A stretch of DNA of 9,901 nt. Source: Paracoccaceae bacterium (GTDB lineage Bacteria; Pseudomonadota; Alphaproteobacteria; Rhodobacterales; Rhodobacteraceae). Shown one piece after another: positions 1-6,492 of this stretch. Position 1 is the stretch's first letter; each line of letters opens with the position of its first letter. The stretch spans positions 3,091 to 12,991 of the forward strand of contig DOHJ01000021.1 of NCBI GenBank assembly GCA_003535335.1, in the 5' to 3' direction. A program made the position numbers and the translations under genes. The notes beneath the pieces are model-generated. The model saw only the letters and a program-made list of their open reading frames with translations, had not been told where the DNA came from and ran no database searches.

Positions 1-432
1 GGATCTGGCGGTGCAAATGCGGAAAACTGCAATCAAAATAGTGCTGATTTACGCGGCGATTGGGGGCAGGCGCATTTTTCAGTCGAAGTGGCTGACGATG
101 CTGCCGAGCACGCCAAGGGTTTGATGTTTCGAAAGCGGCTGGCGGCCAGCTCTGGCATGTTGTTCATTTACGATAAACCGCGTCACGCCAGTTTCTGGAT
201 GCGAAATACAATGATTGCCTTGGACATGCTTTTTATAGATCGCACCGGCAAGGTTCTGCGAATCAAACATAACGCGCAGCCTCTTGATGAAACGCCGATT
301 GATGGTGGTGATGGCGTGCTGATGGTTCTTGAAATCAACGGTGGCATGGCCAAAGCATTGGGAATCACCACAGGTAGTCATCTGCGGCATCCGGCTCTGG
401 ATACGGCAACGGCGCTTTGGCCCTGTTTGTAA
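1..432 (+). CDS. DUF192 family protein, 3' part (5' end outside window)
   Basis: The frame is open from the first base of the window to TAA at 430-432, so the start and any signal peptide lie upstream. The visible 143 residues cover essentially the whole DUF192 domain (Pfam PF02643). Family hallmarks seen are DLRGDWGQAHFSVEVADD near the left edge, KGLMFRKRL, SGMLFIYDKP, FWMRNTMIALDMLFID, the HNAQP segment, VLEINGG and a C-terminal LRHPALD followed by WPCL. The acidic, Cys-containing stretch before the domain is what remains of a probable exported N-terminus. DUF192 proteins are small, usually extracytoplasmic beta-rich proteins with no agreed biochemical role, so none is assigned. A GTG at 88-90 lies inside the domain and is not the start. 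No clear terminator separates it from the downstream tRNA. Confidence 0.87.
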   Translation, partial: GSGGANAENCNQNSADLRGDWGQAHFSVEVADDAAEHAKGLMFRKRLAASSGMLFIYDKPRHASFWMRNTMIALDMLFIDRTGKVLRIKHNAQPLDETPIDGGDGVLMVLEINGGMAKALGITTGSHLRHPALDTATALWPCL

Positions 433-528
433 AACGGCTCTGGATGCATTAAATTTACAAGATAATGAAAAACTATGCATTTACTGCAAAGCAAGCATAT
501 TTAGGGGTTTTCATTACCGCCTAGCCTA

Positions 529-534
529 TATAAT
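529..534 (+). promoter_or_regulatory. Probable -10 box of the tRNA-Pro promoter
   Basis: A perfect TATAAT lies 14 bases before the first tRNA base, the right place for a sigma-70 promoter of a stable RNA. The -35 region is poor: no good TTGACA-like hexamer stands 16-18 bases upstream. The call rests on the -10 box and its position. Confidence 0.45.
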
Positions 535-547
535 AGAGGCCTCAGTT

Positions 548-624
548 CGGGGCGTAGCGCAGCCTGGTAGCGCGACGGTTTTGGGTACCGTAGGCCGCAA
601 GTTCGAATCTTGCCGTCCCGACCA
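548..624 (+). tRNA. tRNA-Pro (anticodon UGG), CCA encoded
   Basis: The cloverleaf folds completely by hand. The acceptor stem is 548-554 with 614-620, containing one G-U pair (552-616). The D arm is 557-573 with GCGC/GCGC arms. The anticodon stem is 575-579 with 587-591 around the loop TTTGGGT, giving anticodon TGG at 582-584. The variable loop is five bases and the T arm is 597-613 with a TTCGAAT loop. A621 is the discriminator and CCA at 622-624 is encoded. It decodes proline CCN codons, with U34 presumably modified. Confidence 0.98.
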
Positions 625-663
625 CCATCCACAAAAGCAATGGTAGAGCATGCGGTGGCTTTC

Positions 664-699
664 GCATCCTTGGGGTGTGTGGTGACTGGATGCTTTTTT
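664..699 (+). terminator. Possible intrinsic terminator after tRNA-Pro
   Basis: GCATCC (664-669) pairs perfectly with GGATGC (688-693), followed directly by six T residues (694-699). The stem is only 6 bp and the loop is long (18 bases). A competing hairpin can form between ATGCG (650-654) and CGCAT (663-667). Position, 40 bases after the tRNA, and the T tract support termination; stem strength is modest. Confidence 0.5.
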
Positions 700-1022
700 A
701 AATGTACTTTCACTCTGCACGTATAATTACCACAGATTTACCCCACACCAAGAATCGGTATTTGCGGTTGTCCCTAGGTAAAGTCAGCGCTGTTAATCTT
801 AATGAATCCTCATGCTATAATTCAGGATTGTAAAGCAAGTCTGCCGATACAATGGAAAAAACTATTTAACCGGTTTTATCATGTGTAGGGTCGGCGCTGT
901 TTTCTGGTTTGGGCTGAATCATTTTTGTGACAATCCGCAATCCAACGAAAAAAAAAGTCAACAGAAAAATCCTGTGGAAAACTAAATATAAAAGTTGACC
1001 TAATAGGGGCTGATACTCCAAA

Positions 1023-1065
1023 TAGTGGTTGCTAACCAGTGCGACCACTAGATTTGGTAGTGGTC
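1023..1065 (+). repeat. Three alternating half-sites able to form two exclusive hairpins
   Basis: GACCACTA (1043-1050) and TAGTGGTC (1058-1065) are a perfect 8-bp inverted repeat around a 7-base spacer. A further TAGTGGT (1023-1029) can pair with the same central ACCACTA (1044-1050), so two pairings compete for one arm. The half-site core CACTA/TAGTG resembles part of the NrdR box, but the spacing does not match the 16-bp NrdR palindrome. Operator and leader structure are both possible; the location about 210-250 bases before nrdJ suggests a role there. Confidence 0.5.
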
Positions 1066-1229
1066 ATAGGTAGAAGGTAAAATAAGGTTAATGTCACCTG
1101 AGTGTGGGAGACATAATCCAACTCGGCGCATTTACTGATAATGATGCGCGTTTATTGCCTTTGCCCTGTCATTTGGAAAGCATAAGTTTGGCGAAGATCT
1201 CCAATCAAGAGTTCACGCCGTTGTAATTT

Positions 1230-1250
1230 GTAGCGCACCGGTTGCGCTGC
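1230..1250 (+). repeat. Hairpin in the nrdJ 5' leader, 20 bases before the start
   Basis: GTAGCGCA (1230-1237) pairs with TGCGCTGC (1243-1250) around the loop CCGGT: eight pairs including one T-G. It ends 20 bases before the nrdJ ATG and just upstream of the weak ribosome-binding candidate at 1257-1260 (GGGG). It could affect translation initiation or mRNA stability. It has no T tract and is not a terminator. Confidence 0.45.
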
Positions 1251-1270
1251 GTTAGTGGGGCAGAAAATAA

Positions 1271-4200
1271 ATGAAAATCGAGCGCAAGTTCACAAAATCC
1301 GGTCAGGGTGCATATTCTGATCTTGAATTTACTACGACAACTTCTGAAATCTGCAATCCTGATGGCACGATTGTTTTTCGTCTGGAAGATTGCGTTGTTC
1401 CGGCCAGCTGGAGTCAGGTGGCGTCCGATGTGATTGCGCAGAAATATTTTCGCAAAGCCGGTGTGCCTGCACGCCTGAAAAAGGTCCGTGAAAAAAATGT
1501 ACCGGAATTTTTGTGGCGCTCTGTTGCCGATGAAAAGGCATTGGCAGAATTGCCAAAAGAAGACCGTGTTTCAGGTGAAACATCGGCCAAACAGGTTTTT
1601 AACCGTTTGGCAGGAACTTGGGCTTATTGGGGTTGGAAGGGCGGCTATTTTTCAGCTGAATCAGATGCGCGGGCCTATTACGACGAAATGCGTCACATGC
1701 TGGCTTCCCAGCGCGCGGCACCGAATAGCCCGCAGTGGTTTAACACCGGTATTCACTGGGCCTACGGCATTGATGGTCCGGCCCAAGGGCATCATTATGT
1801 CGATTACAAAACCGGCAAACTGACCAAATCCAAATCATCCTATGAGCATCCACAGCCCCACGCCTGTTTTATCCAGTCAATCAAGGATGATCTGGTCGGC
1901 GAGGGCGGCATCATGGATCTTTGGGTGCGCGAAGCACGCTTGTTCAAATACGGCTCCGGCACCGGCACCAACTTTTCCTCGTTACGCGCAGCCGGCGAAT
2001 CGCTTTCGGGCGGCGGCAGCTCGTCTGGTTTGATGGGGTTTCTGAAAATCGGTGACCGGGCAGCGGGCGCGATTAAATCGGGCGGCACCACACGGCGTGC
2101 GGCCAAAATGGTGATTTGTGATGCGGACCACCCCGACATTGAAGAATTCATCAATTGGAAAGTCATCGAGGAACAAAAGGTTTCCTCTATCGTGGCTGGC
2201 TCGAAAATGCACGAAGAGCGCCTGAACGAAATTTTCGCGGCAATCAAGGCGTGGGATGGCAAAATCGAGGATGCGGTTGATCCTAAAACCAATGACAGCC
2301 TGAAATCAGCCATCCGCAAAGCCAAAAAAGTTTCGATCCCGGAAACCTACGTCAAACGGGTGCTGGATTACGCCAAACAGGGCTATAGCTCGATTGAATT
2401 TCCGACCTACAACACCGATTGGGATTCCGAGGCTTACAGCTCGGTTTCCGGTCAGAACTCGAATAATTCGATCCGCGTAACCGACGCGTTTTTGCAGGCC
2501 GTTAAGGATGATGCCGATTGGGATCTGATCAATCGCACCGACGGCAAAGTTGCCAGAACCATCAAGGCGCGTGATCTGTGGGAACAGGTTGGTCACGCCG
2601 CATGGTCCTGTGCGGATCCGGGCATCCAGTTTCACGATACGGTGAATGCGTGGCACACTTGCCCCAATGATGGCGAAATTCGCGGATCAAACCCGTGTTC
2701 GGAATATATGTTTCTGGATGATACCGCCTGCAATCTGGCTTCGATGAACCTGCTGACCTTTTTAAAGGAGGGTGAATTTCAGGCCGAAGATTACATGCAC
2801 GCGACCCGGCTCTGGACTTTGACGCTGGAAATTTCGGTGATGATGGCGCAATTCCCCAGCAAGGAAATCGCCCAAAGATCCTATGATTTCAGAACCTTGG
2901 GGCTTGGCTTTGCCAATATCGGCGGCTTGTTGATGAATATGGGCCATTCGTATGATAGCGTTGAGGGTCGTGCGATTTGTGGGGCATTAAGCGCGATTAT
3001 GACGGGCGTTTCTTATGCGACGTCGGCCGAGATTGCCAGTGAGCTGGGCACGTTTGACGGCTATGATCGCAACGCCAAACATATGCTGCGGGTGATCCGA
3101 AATCATCGCAACGCGGCCTATGGCAATGCAAACGGTTATGAGGGGCTGGATGTCAAACCGGTTGCGCTGGATCAGGCAAATTGTCCGGATAAGCGTTTGG
3201 TTTCCTTGTCAAAAACCGCGTGGGACGAAGCCCTGAGTCTTGGTGAAAAACACGGCTACCGCAACGCGCAAACCACGGTGATTGCGCCAACCGGCACGAT
3301 CGGGCTGGTGATGGATTGCGACACCACGGGGATCGAGCCTGATTTCGCGCTGGTGAAATTTAAAAAACTGGCTGGCGGTGGTTATTTCAAAATCATCAAC
3401 CGTTCGGTTCCGGCGGCTTTGGAAAAACAAGGCTACGGATCAGCCCAGATCGAGGAAATTGTGGCATACGCTGTTGGGCACGGCAGCATTGGCAATGCGC
3501 CGGGCATCAATCACACATCGTTGATTGGTCATGGCTTTGGTCAGGCCGAGCTGGACAAGATCGAAGCGGCGCTGCCATCGGCCTTTGATATTCGCTTTGT
3601 CTTTAACCAATGGACCTTGGGCGAGGATTTCTGCTCGGGTGTCTTGGGCATTCCGGCGGATAAACTGAATGACCCGGCTTTTGATTTGCTGCGCCATCTG
3701 GGATATTGCCGCGCCGATATTGATGCCGCCAATGACCATGTTTGCGGCACCATGACGCTGGAAGGTGCGCCGCATCTGAAAAAAGAGCATTACAGCATCT
3801 TTGATTGCGCCAATGCTTGCGGTAAACGCGGCAAGCGTTACCTGTCGGTTGAAAGCCACATTTATATGATGGCTGCATCCCAGTCGTTTATTTCCGGGGC
3901 GATTTCCAAAACCGTTAACATGGCCAATGACGCATCCATTACCGATTGCCAAAAAGCATATGAGTTGAGCTGGTCATTGGGGATCAAGGCCAATGCGCTT
4001 TACCGTGACGGATCAAAACTCAGCCAGCCGTTGGCCGCAGCATTGATCGAGGATGACGAGGAGGCCGAAGAGATTTTCGAAAGCGGCAGCCAGCAGGAAA
4101 AAGCAGCTGTTTTGGCCGAGAAAATCATCGAAAAGGTTATTGTGAAGGAAGTGGTGCGCAGTCACCGTGAAAAGCTGCCTTCTCGGCGCAAAGGATACAC

Positions 4201-4960
4201 CCAAAAGGCCAACGTGGGCGGTCACAAGGTTTATCTGCGTACCGGCGAATATGAAGATGGCGAGCTGGGCGAGATTTTCATTGACATGCACAAGGAAGGT
4301 GCCGGTTTTCGGGCCATGATGAACAACTTTGCCATCGCCATTTCTGTGGGTCTGCAATACGGCGTGCCGCTTGAGGAATTTGTCGATGCATTCACCTTTA
4401 CCAAGTTCGAGCCAGCCGGCATGGTGCAGGGCAATGACAGCATCAAAAATGCCACGTCGATCCTTGATTACATCTTTCGTGAGCTGGCGGTTTCCTATCT
4501 GGATCGCACCGATCTGGCCCATGTCAAACCCGAAGGCGAGTCCTTTGATGACATTGGCAGGGGCGAAGACGAAGGCAAGCCAAACATTACAAAAGTTAGT
4601 GAAACTGCGGCCAGCAAGTCATTGGAAGTGTTGAAACAAATATCATCCACTGGATATTTGCGCAAACGCGTTCCACAACATCTGGTGGTGCTGCAAGGCG
4701 GCGCGGGCGCGCAAGCGGGGGCTGTTGCACTGGACGTTGGCACTGATCCTGTGGCCGTGCTGCAAACATTGGTGCCCGAAGCTGCGGCAAATGTAACAAC
4801 GGTTTCAACACTGGCAAGTGGCGAGATTGACCCGCGCACCAAGGCTAAAATCCAAGGCTATGAGGGCGATCCTTGTGGTGATTGTGGCAATTACACATTG
4901 GTGCGTAACGGCACCTGTATGAAATGCAACACCTGCGGGGGGACCAGCGGGTGTAGTTAA
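1271..4960 (+). CDS. nrdJ: Adenosylcobalamin-dependent (class II) ribonucleoside-diphosphate reductase NrdJ
   Basis: This enzyme reduces ribonucleotides to deoxyribonucleotides in the cytoplasm using an adenosylcobalamin-generated thiyl radical, with no need for oxygen or a separate radical subunit. The 1229 residues match the long alphaproteobacterial type. The finger-loop motif NPCSE places N474, radical Cys C476 and E478. C199 (in HACFIQS) and C487 (in DDTACNLAS) occupy the positions of the redox pair that reduces substrate. The barrel continues through [20 protein letters not shown] and [20 protein letters not shown]-type domain spans roughly residues 982-1085. The C-terminus has a Cys cluster (C1202, C1205, C1216, C1219, C1222, C1228), likely the tail that re-reduces the active site or binds metal. 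The ATG start fits the family N-terminus [12 protein letters not shown]; the Shine-Dalgarno is weak (GGGG at 1257-1260). No intein is seen. A strong terminator lies about 135 bases downstream. Confidence 0.97.
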   Translation: MKIERKFTKSGQGAYSDLEFTTTTSEICNPDGTIVFRLEDCVVPASWSQVASDVIAQKYFRKAGVPARLKKVREKNVPEFLWRSVADEKALAELPKEDRVSGETSAKQVFNRLAGTWAYWGWKGGYFSAESDARAYYDEMRHMLASQRAAPNSPQWFNTGIHWAYGIDGPAQGHHYVDYKTGKLTKSKSSYEHPQPHACFIQSIKDDLVGEGGIMDLWVREARLFKYGSGTGTNFSSLRAAGESLSGGGSSSGLMGFLKIGDRAAGAIKSGGTTRRAAKMVICDADHPDIEEFINWKVIEEQKVSSIVAGSKMHEERLNEIFAAIKAWDGKIEDAVDPKTNDSLKSAIRKAKKVSIPETYVKRVLDYAKQGYSSIEFPTYNTDWDSEAYSSVSGQNSNNSIRVTDAFLQAVKDDADWDLINRTDGKVARTIKARDLWEQVGHAAWSCADPGIQFHDTVNAWHTCPNDGEIRGSNPCSEYMFLDDTACNLASMNLLTFLKEGEFQAEDYMHATRLWTLTLEISVMMAQFPSKEIAQRSYDFRTLGLGFANIGGLLMNMGHSYDSVEGRAICGALSAIMTGVSYATSAEIASELGTFDGYDRNAKHMLRVIRNHRNAAYGNANGYEGLDVKPVALDQANCPDKRLVSLSKTAWDEALSLGEKHGYRNAQTTVIAPTGTIGLVMDCDTTGIEPDFALVKFKKLAGGGYFKIINRSVPAALEKQGYGSAQIEEIVAYAVGHGSIGNAPGINHTSLIGHGFGQAELDKIEAALPSAFDIRFVFNQWTLGEDFCSGVLGIPADKLNDPAFDLLRHLGYCRADIDAANDHVCGTMTLEGAPHLKKEHYSIFDCANACGKRGKRYLSVESHIYMMAASQSFISGAISKTVNMANDASITDCQKAYELSWSLGIKANALYRDGSKLSQPLAAALIEDDEEAEEIFESGSQQEKAAVLAEKIIEKVIVKEVVRSHREKLPSRRKGYTQKANVGGHKVYLRTGEYEDGELGEIFIDMHKEGAGFRAMMNNFAIAISVGLQYGVPLEEFVDAFTFTKFEPAGMVQGNDSIKNATSILDYIFRELAVSYLDRTDLAHVKPEGESFDDIGRGEDEGKPNITKVSETAASKSLEVLKQISSTGYLRKRVPQHLVVLQGGAGAQAGAVALDVGTDPVAVLQTLVPEAAANVTTVSTLASGEIDPRTKAKIQGYEGDPCGDCGNYTLVRNGTCMKCNTCGGTSGCS

Positions 4961-5112
4961 AAGGCGATCCGTTCCCGGGCAAACGCTTGGGGATATCGCA
5001 AAGTTCCGGGGCGGGTGCGCTCGCCCTCGACGCAGATCAGGCCGCAGGCATAAAACAAACCGGGCGGTATAATGACGAGCCTGATCAGCGAAACTGGGGT
5101 GCCTTCGGGCAC
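4957..5112 (-). CDS. Possible 51-residue small protein, tail-to-tail with nrdJ
   Basis: A short minus-strand frame runs from GTG (5110-5112) to TAA (4957-4959); its stop overlaps the nrdJ stop on the opposite strand. The product would begin [18 protein letters not shown], continue with a hydrophobic [13 protein letters not shown] segment and end [11 protein letters not shown] short hydrophobic stretch followed by a charged tail, and about two thirds G/C at third codon positions, are compatible with a real small membrane or exported protein. Against it: the only conventional start lies inside the nrdJ terminator stem, the Shine-Dalgarno is poor, and I recognise no family. A CTG 27 bases further in would give 43 residues beginning [10 protein letters not shown]. 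It may be a gene with a rare start, a decayed gene or chance. Confidence 0.3.
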   Translation of the reverse strand: MPEGTPVSLIRLVIIPPGLFYACGLICVEGERTRPGTLRYPQAFARERIAF

Positions 5113-5121
5113 CCCGTTTTT
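5096..5121 (+). terminator. Strong intrinsic terminator downstream of nrdJ
   Basis: GGGGTGCC (5096-5103), loop TTCG, and GGCACCCC (5108-5115) form a perfect 8-bp GC-rich stem with a stable UUCG tetraloop. G and TTTTT (5117-5121) follow. This is a textbook Rho-independent terminator for plus-strand transcription. On the minus strand the hairpin is not followed by a T tract, so termination of the luxR-like transcript there is less certain. A TATAAT at 5068-5073 lies just upstream and could make a very short RNA ending here. Confidence 0.93.
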
Positions 5122-5168
5122 CTTTGTTTCAGTGCTGTAGGATTAAGCCGTAACGCTTTAGCTATTAC
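5121..5168 (-). pseudogene. Out-of-frame remnant of the LuxR/GerE HTH recognition helices
   Basis: Read on the minus strand in the frame one base off the upstream luxR-like ORF, this stretch encodes VIAKALRLNPTALKQR. It aligns without gaps to EIAASLSVSEGAIKQR of the neighbouring intact regulator (5774-6382): the I-A, L, A and K-Q-R positions are identical. Placing it at the expected site requires a net loss of two bases, roughly between 5169 and 5185. After KQR the frame leaves the family and hits a stop within the terminator region, so the last 25 or so HTH residues are also gone. This is direct evidence that the upstream ORF once carried a DNA-binding domain. Confidence 0.75.
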
Positions 5169-5646
5169 CGGCCGGCATCGCAGAAGTCAGCTGGTTCAGA
5201 TGTTCAATTTCAGTTTCTGACAGGTTTTCCGGATTAAGCGTCATATCATGCAAAATATTGACCAATTTGCAGATTTGACTGATTTCAGCCTCGCAATAGT
5301 TCCTGTCCTCGCGGGCAAAACTGCTAAAACTACTCGAATCAGATGATCGAATGGCGCAGACAAAGCCGAATTTCAGCCCATATTTTGCCGCCTCAGCAAA
5401 AATACCATATTTATCTGCCGGAATTAGGCTTTCCCAAGATGTGACACCGGTATTCTCAAACCCCCACTGAACAGTCGGATCATGCATGACCCAGCCCTTT
5501 TTCGAATAATAATCGCTCCAGTCTTTTCTGTAGCTTTGAAATAAATATCTTGGGGTGGTAAAATTGATATGCAGAGCAATTGCATAACCTTGCGGGCATA
5601 GCTGTGTCAGTTTTTCTAGGATGGTTCCGATTTCAGACTTGCACAT
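5158..5646 (-). CDS. HTH-less LuxR-type protein, autoinducer-binding domain only
   Basis: The 162 residues form a complete autoinducer-binding domain (Pfam PF03472 type). W43, Y47, D56-P57, W71 and G94 are present, and the spacing of W, Y, D and W (4, 9, 15) is that of TraR W57, Y61, D70 and W85. It is a paralogue of the intact regulator at 5774-6382 and aligns almost colinearly with it, for example FSSFAREDR against FGTFARSDR. It ends inside the first HTH helix (LSETEIEHLNQL) because of a frameshift; the lost helices are readable at 5121-5168. The ligand domain has no internal stop, so the truncated protein may be made. It would bind ligand and perhaps dimerise but not bind DNA. That suits a dominant-negative role like TrlR against TraR in Agrobacterium, or a young pseudogene. 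The Shine-Dalgarno is weak. It is divergent from luxR, with 127 bases between. Confidence 0.85.
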   Translation of the reverse strand: MCKSEIGTILEKLTQLCPQGYAIALHINFTTPRYLFQSYRKDWSDYYSKKGWVMHDPTVQWGFENTGVTSWESLIPADKYGIFAEAAKYGLKFGFVCAIRSSDSSSFSSFAREDRNYCEAEISQICKLVNILHDMTLNPENLSETEIEHLNQLTSAMPAGNS

Positions 5647-5773
5647 CGTATTTTATTGCTCGCATTAAGGTTGTTTGGATTTATATTTATAGCCTAGACA
5701 AAGTTGTTAATAATTGCCATGTATTTCTACATGCATTCACGGCAGGGTTGTTGCATGATCAATCTATAGAGGA
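5647..5773. promoter_or_regulatory. Divergent promoter region between the two luxR-type genes
   Basis: This AT-rich 127-base spacer must hold the promoters of both divergent genes. It contains the palindrome at 5717-5734. For the minus strand a TATAAA/TATAAAT cluster lies around 5680-5692, about 35-45 bases before that gene's start, a possible -10 region without a good -35. No strong sigma-70 promoter stands out for the plus-strand gene, consistent with activator dependence. Confidence 0.45.
5717..5734. promoter_or_regulatory. Tra/lux-box-like palindrome
   Basis: CCATGTATTTCTACATGC contains the perfect inverted repeat CATGTA-TTTC-TACATG (5718-5733). In an 18-bp frame the TGTA and TACA half-sites fall exactly where TGCA and TGCA fall in the Agrobacterium tra box, so the geometry fits a LuxR-family dimer site. 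Its centre is about 48 bases before the luxR start (5774) and about 80 from the start of the divergent receptor. No equally good copy is seen before luxI. The LuxR-type protein encoded alongside is the natural candidate ligand. Confidence 0.5.
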
Positions 5774-6382
5774 ATGAAAGGTTATAATATCTGTTTTACG
5801 TTTTCAAACATAGCACCTGCAGGATATTATCTTGCGTTGCGGGTCGGGTTTGCCTTTCCGGTTTTTGAAGAAAACGTCTTGCCCAAAGAGTGGGTTAAAA
5901 CCTATACATCCCAAGGATTTATGCTGTATGATCCTTTGATGCGCTGGGTCTATGACAATACGGGGGCAACCCGTTGGAGCGACATAAATACGGACGATCC
6001 GCGCGGGGTCTTAAAGCAGGCTGCCCAACATTCCCTGAACTTTGGTGCTGTGATTAGTTTTCAGGATGATGACCAAACCGGCCAGCGCAGTTTTGGCACA
6101 TTTGCCCGATCCGACCGCGAATTTACAGATGAGGAAATATTGTTTCTGCAATCACGCATCCAGCAAATGCACATTGAAAGCATCCCGCCGACAAACCTGA
6201 CGAATGCGGAAAAAGAAGTGCTTGTGATGGTTAAGAACGGAATGTTTTTAAAAGAAATTGCTGCGAGCCTGTCTGTCTCGGAAGGGGCGATTAAACAAAG
6301 GTTGAAGAATGCAAAAAACAAGCTGAAAGCCAAAAACAGTACCCAAGCCGCAGCAATGGCTTTGGAGTATGGCTTGATTTAG
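5774..6382 (+). CDS. luxR: LuxR-type AHL-responsive transcriptional regulator
   Basis: This 202-residue protein should bind an acyl-homoserine lactone, dimerise and bind DNA. The N-terminal autoinducer domain carries W40, Y44, D53-P54 and W68 in exactly TraR spacing. The C-terminal GerE-type HTH occupies about 142-202, with E146, L150 and G156 in the spacing of the invariant TraR E178, L182 and G188, the recognition helix SEGAIKQRL, and the usual ending ALEYGLI. The upstream frame is closed by TGA at 5756-5758, and ATG 5774 is the only standard start. GAGGA directly abuts that ATG, leaving almost no Shine-Dalgarno spacing, so translation may be weak. The N-terminus is short compared with 230-250-residue LuxR proteins, like its divergent paralogue. 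luxI follows 110 bases downstream on the same strand. Confidence 0.92.
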   Translation: MKGYNICFTFSNIAPAGYYLALRVGFAFPVFEENVLPKEWVKTYTSQGFMLYDPLMRWVYDNTGATRWSDINTDDPRGVLKQAAQHSLNFGAVISFQDDDQTGQRSFGTFARSDREFTDEEILFLQSRIQQMHIESIPPTNLTNAEKEVLVMVKNGMFLKEIAASLSVSEGAIKQRLKNAKNKLKAKNSTQAAAMALEYGLI

Positions 6383-6457
6383 CATTGTTCACAAAGCGGA
6401 ACCAATCCGAATTTTTTGACCTTATTGTCGATTTACTGTTAACAAAGTTTCATTATC

Positions 6458-6469
6458 CAAGTTTACTTG
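6458..6469. repeat. Small palindrome before luxI
   Basis: CAAGT-TT-ACTTG is a perfect 12-base inverted repeat starting 35 bases before the luxI ATG. A second perfect palindrome, TGTTAACA, lies at 6437-6444. Neither matches the tra-box geometry at 5717-5734. A TTGACC at 6417-6422 could be a -35 element but has no good -10 at normal spacing. The repeats may be operator sites or chance. Confidence 0.25.
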
Positions 6470-6492
6470 ATTCTCCATAGAGGAGAATAAAA

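Larger units (their letters stand above)
700..1270. other. Long AT-richer intergenic region and nrdJ leader
   Basis: No convincing gene is seen on either strand across about 570 bases. It holds two isolated TATAAT hexamers (722-727 and 816-821) with weak -35 partners, a near-identical direct repeat GTCAGCGCTGTT (783-794) and GTCGGCGCTGTT (890-901), a set of alternating TAGTGGT/ACCACTA half-sites (1023-1065), an imperfect hairpin GCGCAT/ATGCGC (1126-1149) and an 8-bp hairpin just before nrdJ (1230-1250). A single DnaA-box-like TGTGGAAAA lies at 973-981. I see no cobalamin-riboswitch signature, although the downstream enzyme uses B12. The nrdJ transcription start cannot be fixed by eye. Confidence 0.6.

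Noticed and set aside
501..720. Minus-strand ORFs across the tRNA, one containing [19 protein letters not shown]
   Set aside because: They are the antisense translation of tRNA-Pro and flanks. Peptides of the type QDSNLRP are a well-known artefact of annotating ORFs across tRNA genes.
973..981. DnaA box TGTGGAAAA
   Set aside because: A single near-match (8 of 9) in an AT-rich region without a cluster; no support for an origin or DnaA control.
866..1048. Minus-strand 60-codon ORF with a hydrophobic middle (FLLTFFFVGLRI) and a polar tail
   Set aside because: It starts at GTG inside the inverted repeat, has no ribosome-binding site, and part of its hydrophobicity comes from an A9 tract read as Phe codons. 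No family is recognised. Conservation would be needed to revive it.
1023..1065. NrdR box before nrdJ
   Set aside because: The half-sites resemble CACTA/TAGTG of the NrdR palindrome, but the 7-base spacer does not give the 16-bp consensus. It is kept as an unassigned repeat.
700..1270. Cobalamin riboswitch controlling nrdJ
   Set aside because: Expected because the enzyme is B12-dependent, but no B12-box-like segment or matching helix arrangement was found by eye.
4987..5220. Plus-strand 77-codon ORF after nrdJ
   Set aside because: It runs straight through the strong terminator and into the antisense of the luxR-like gene; no family resemblance.
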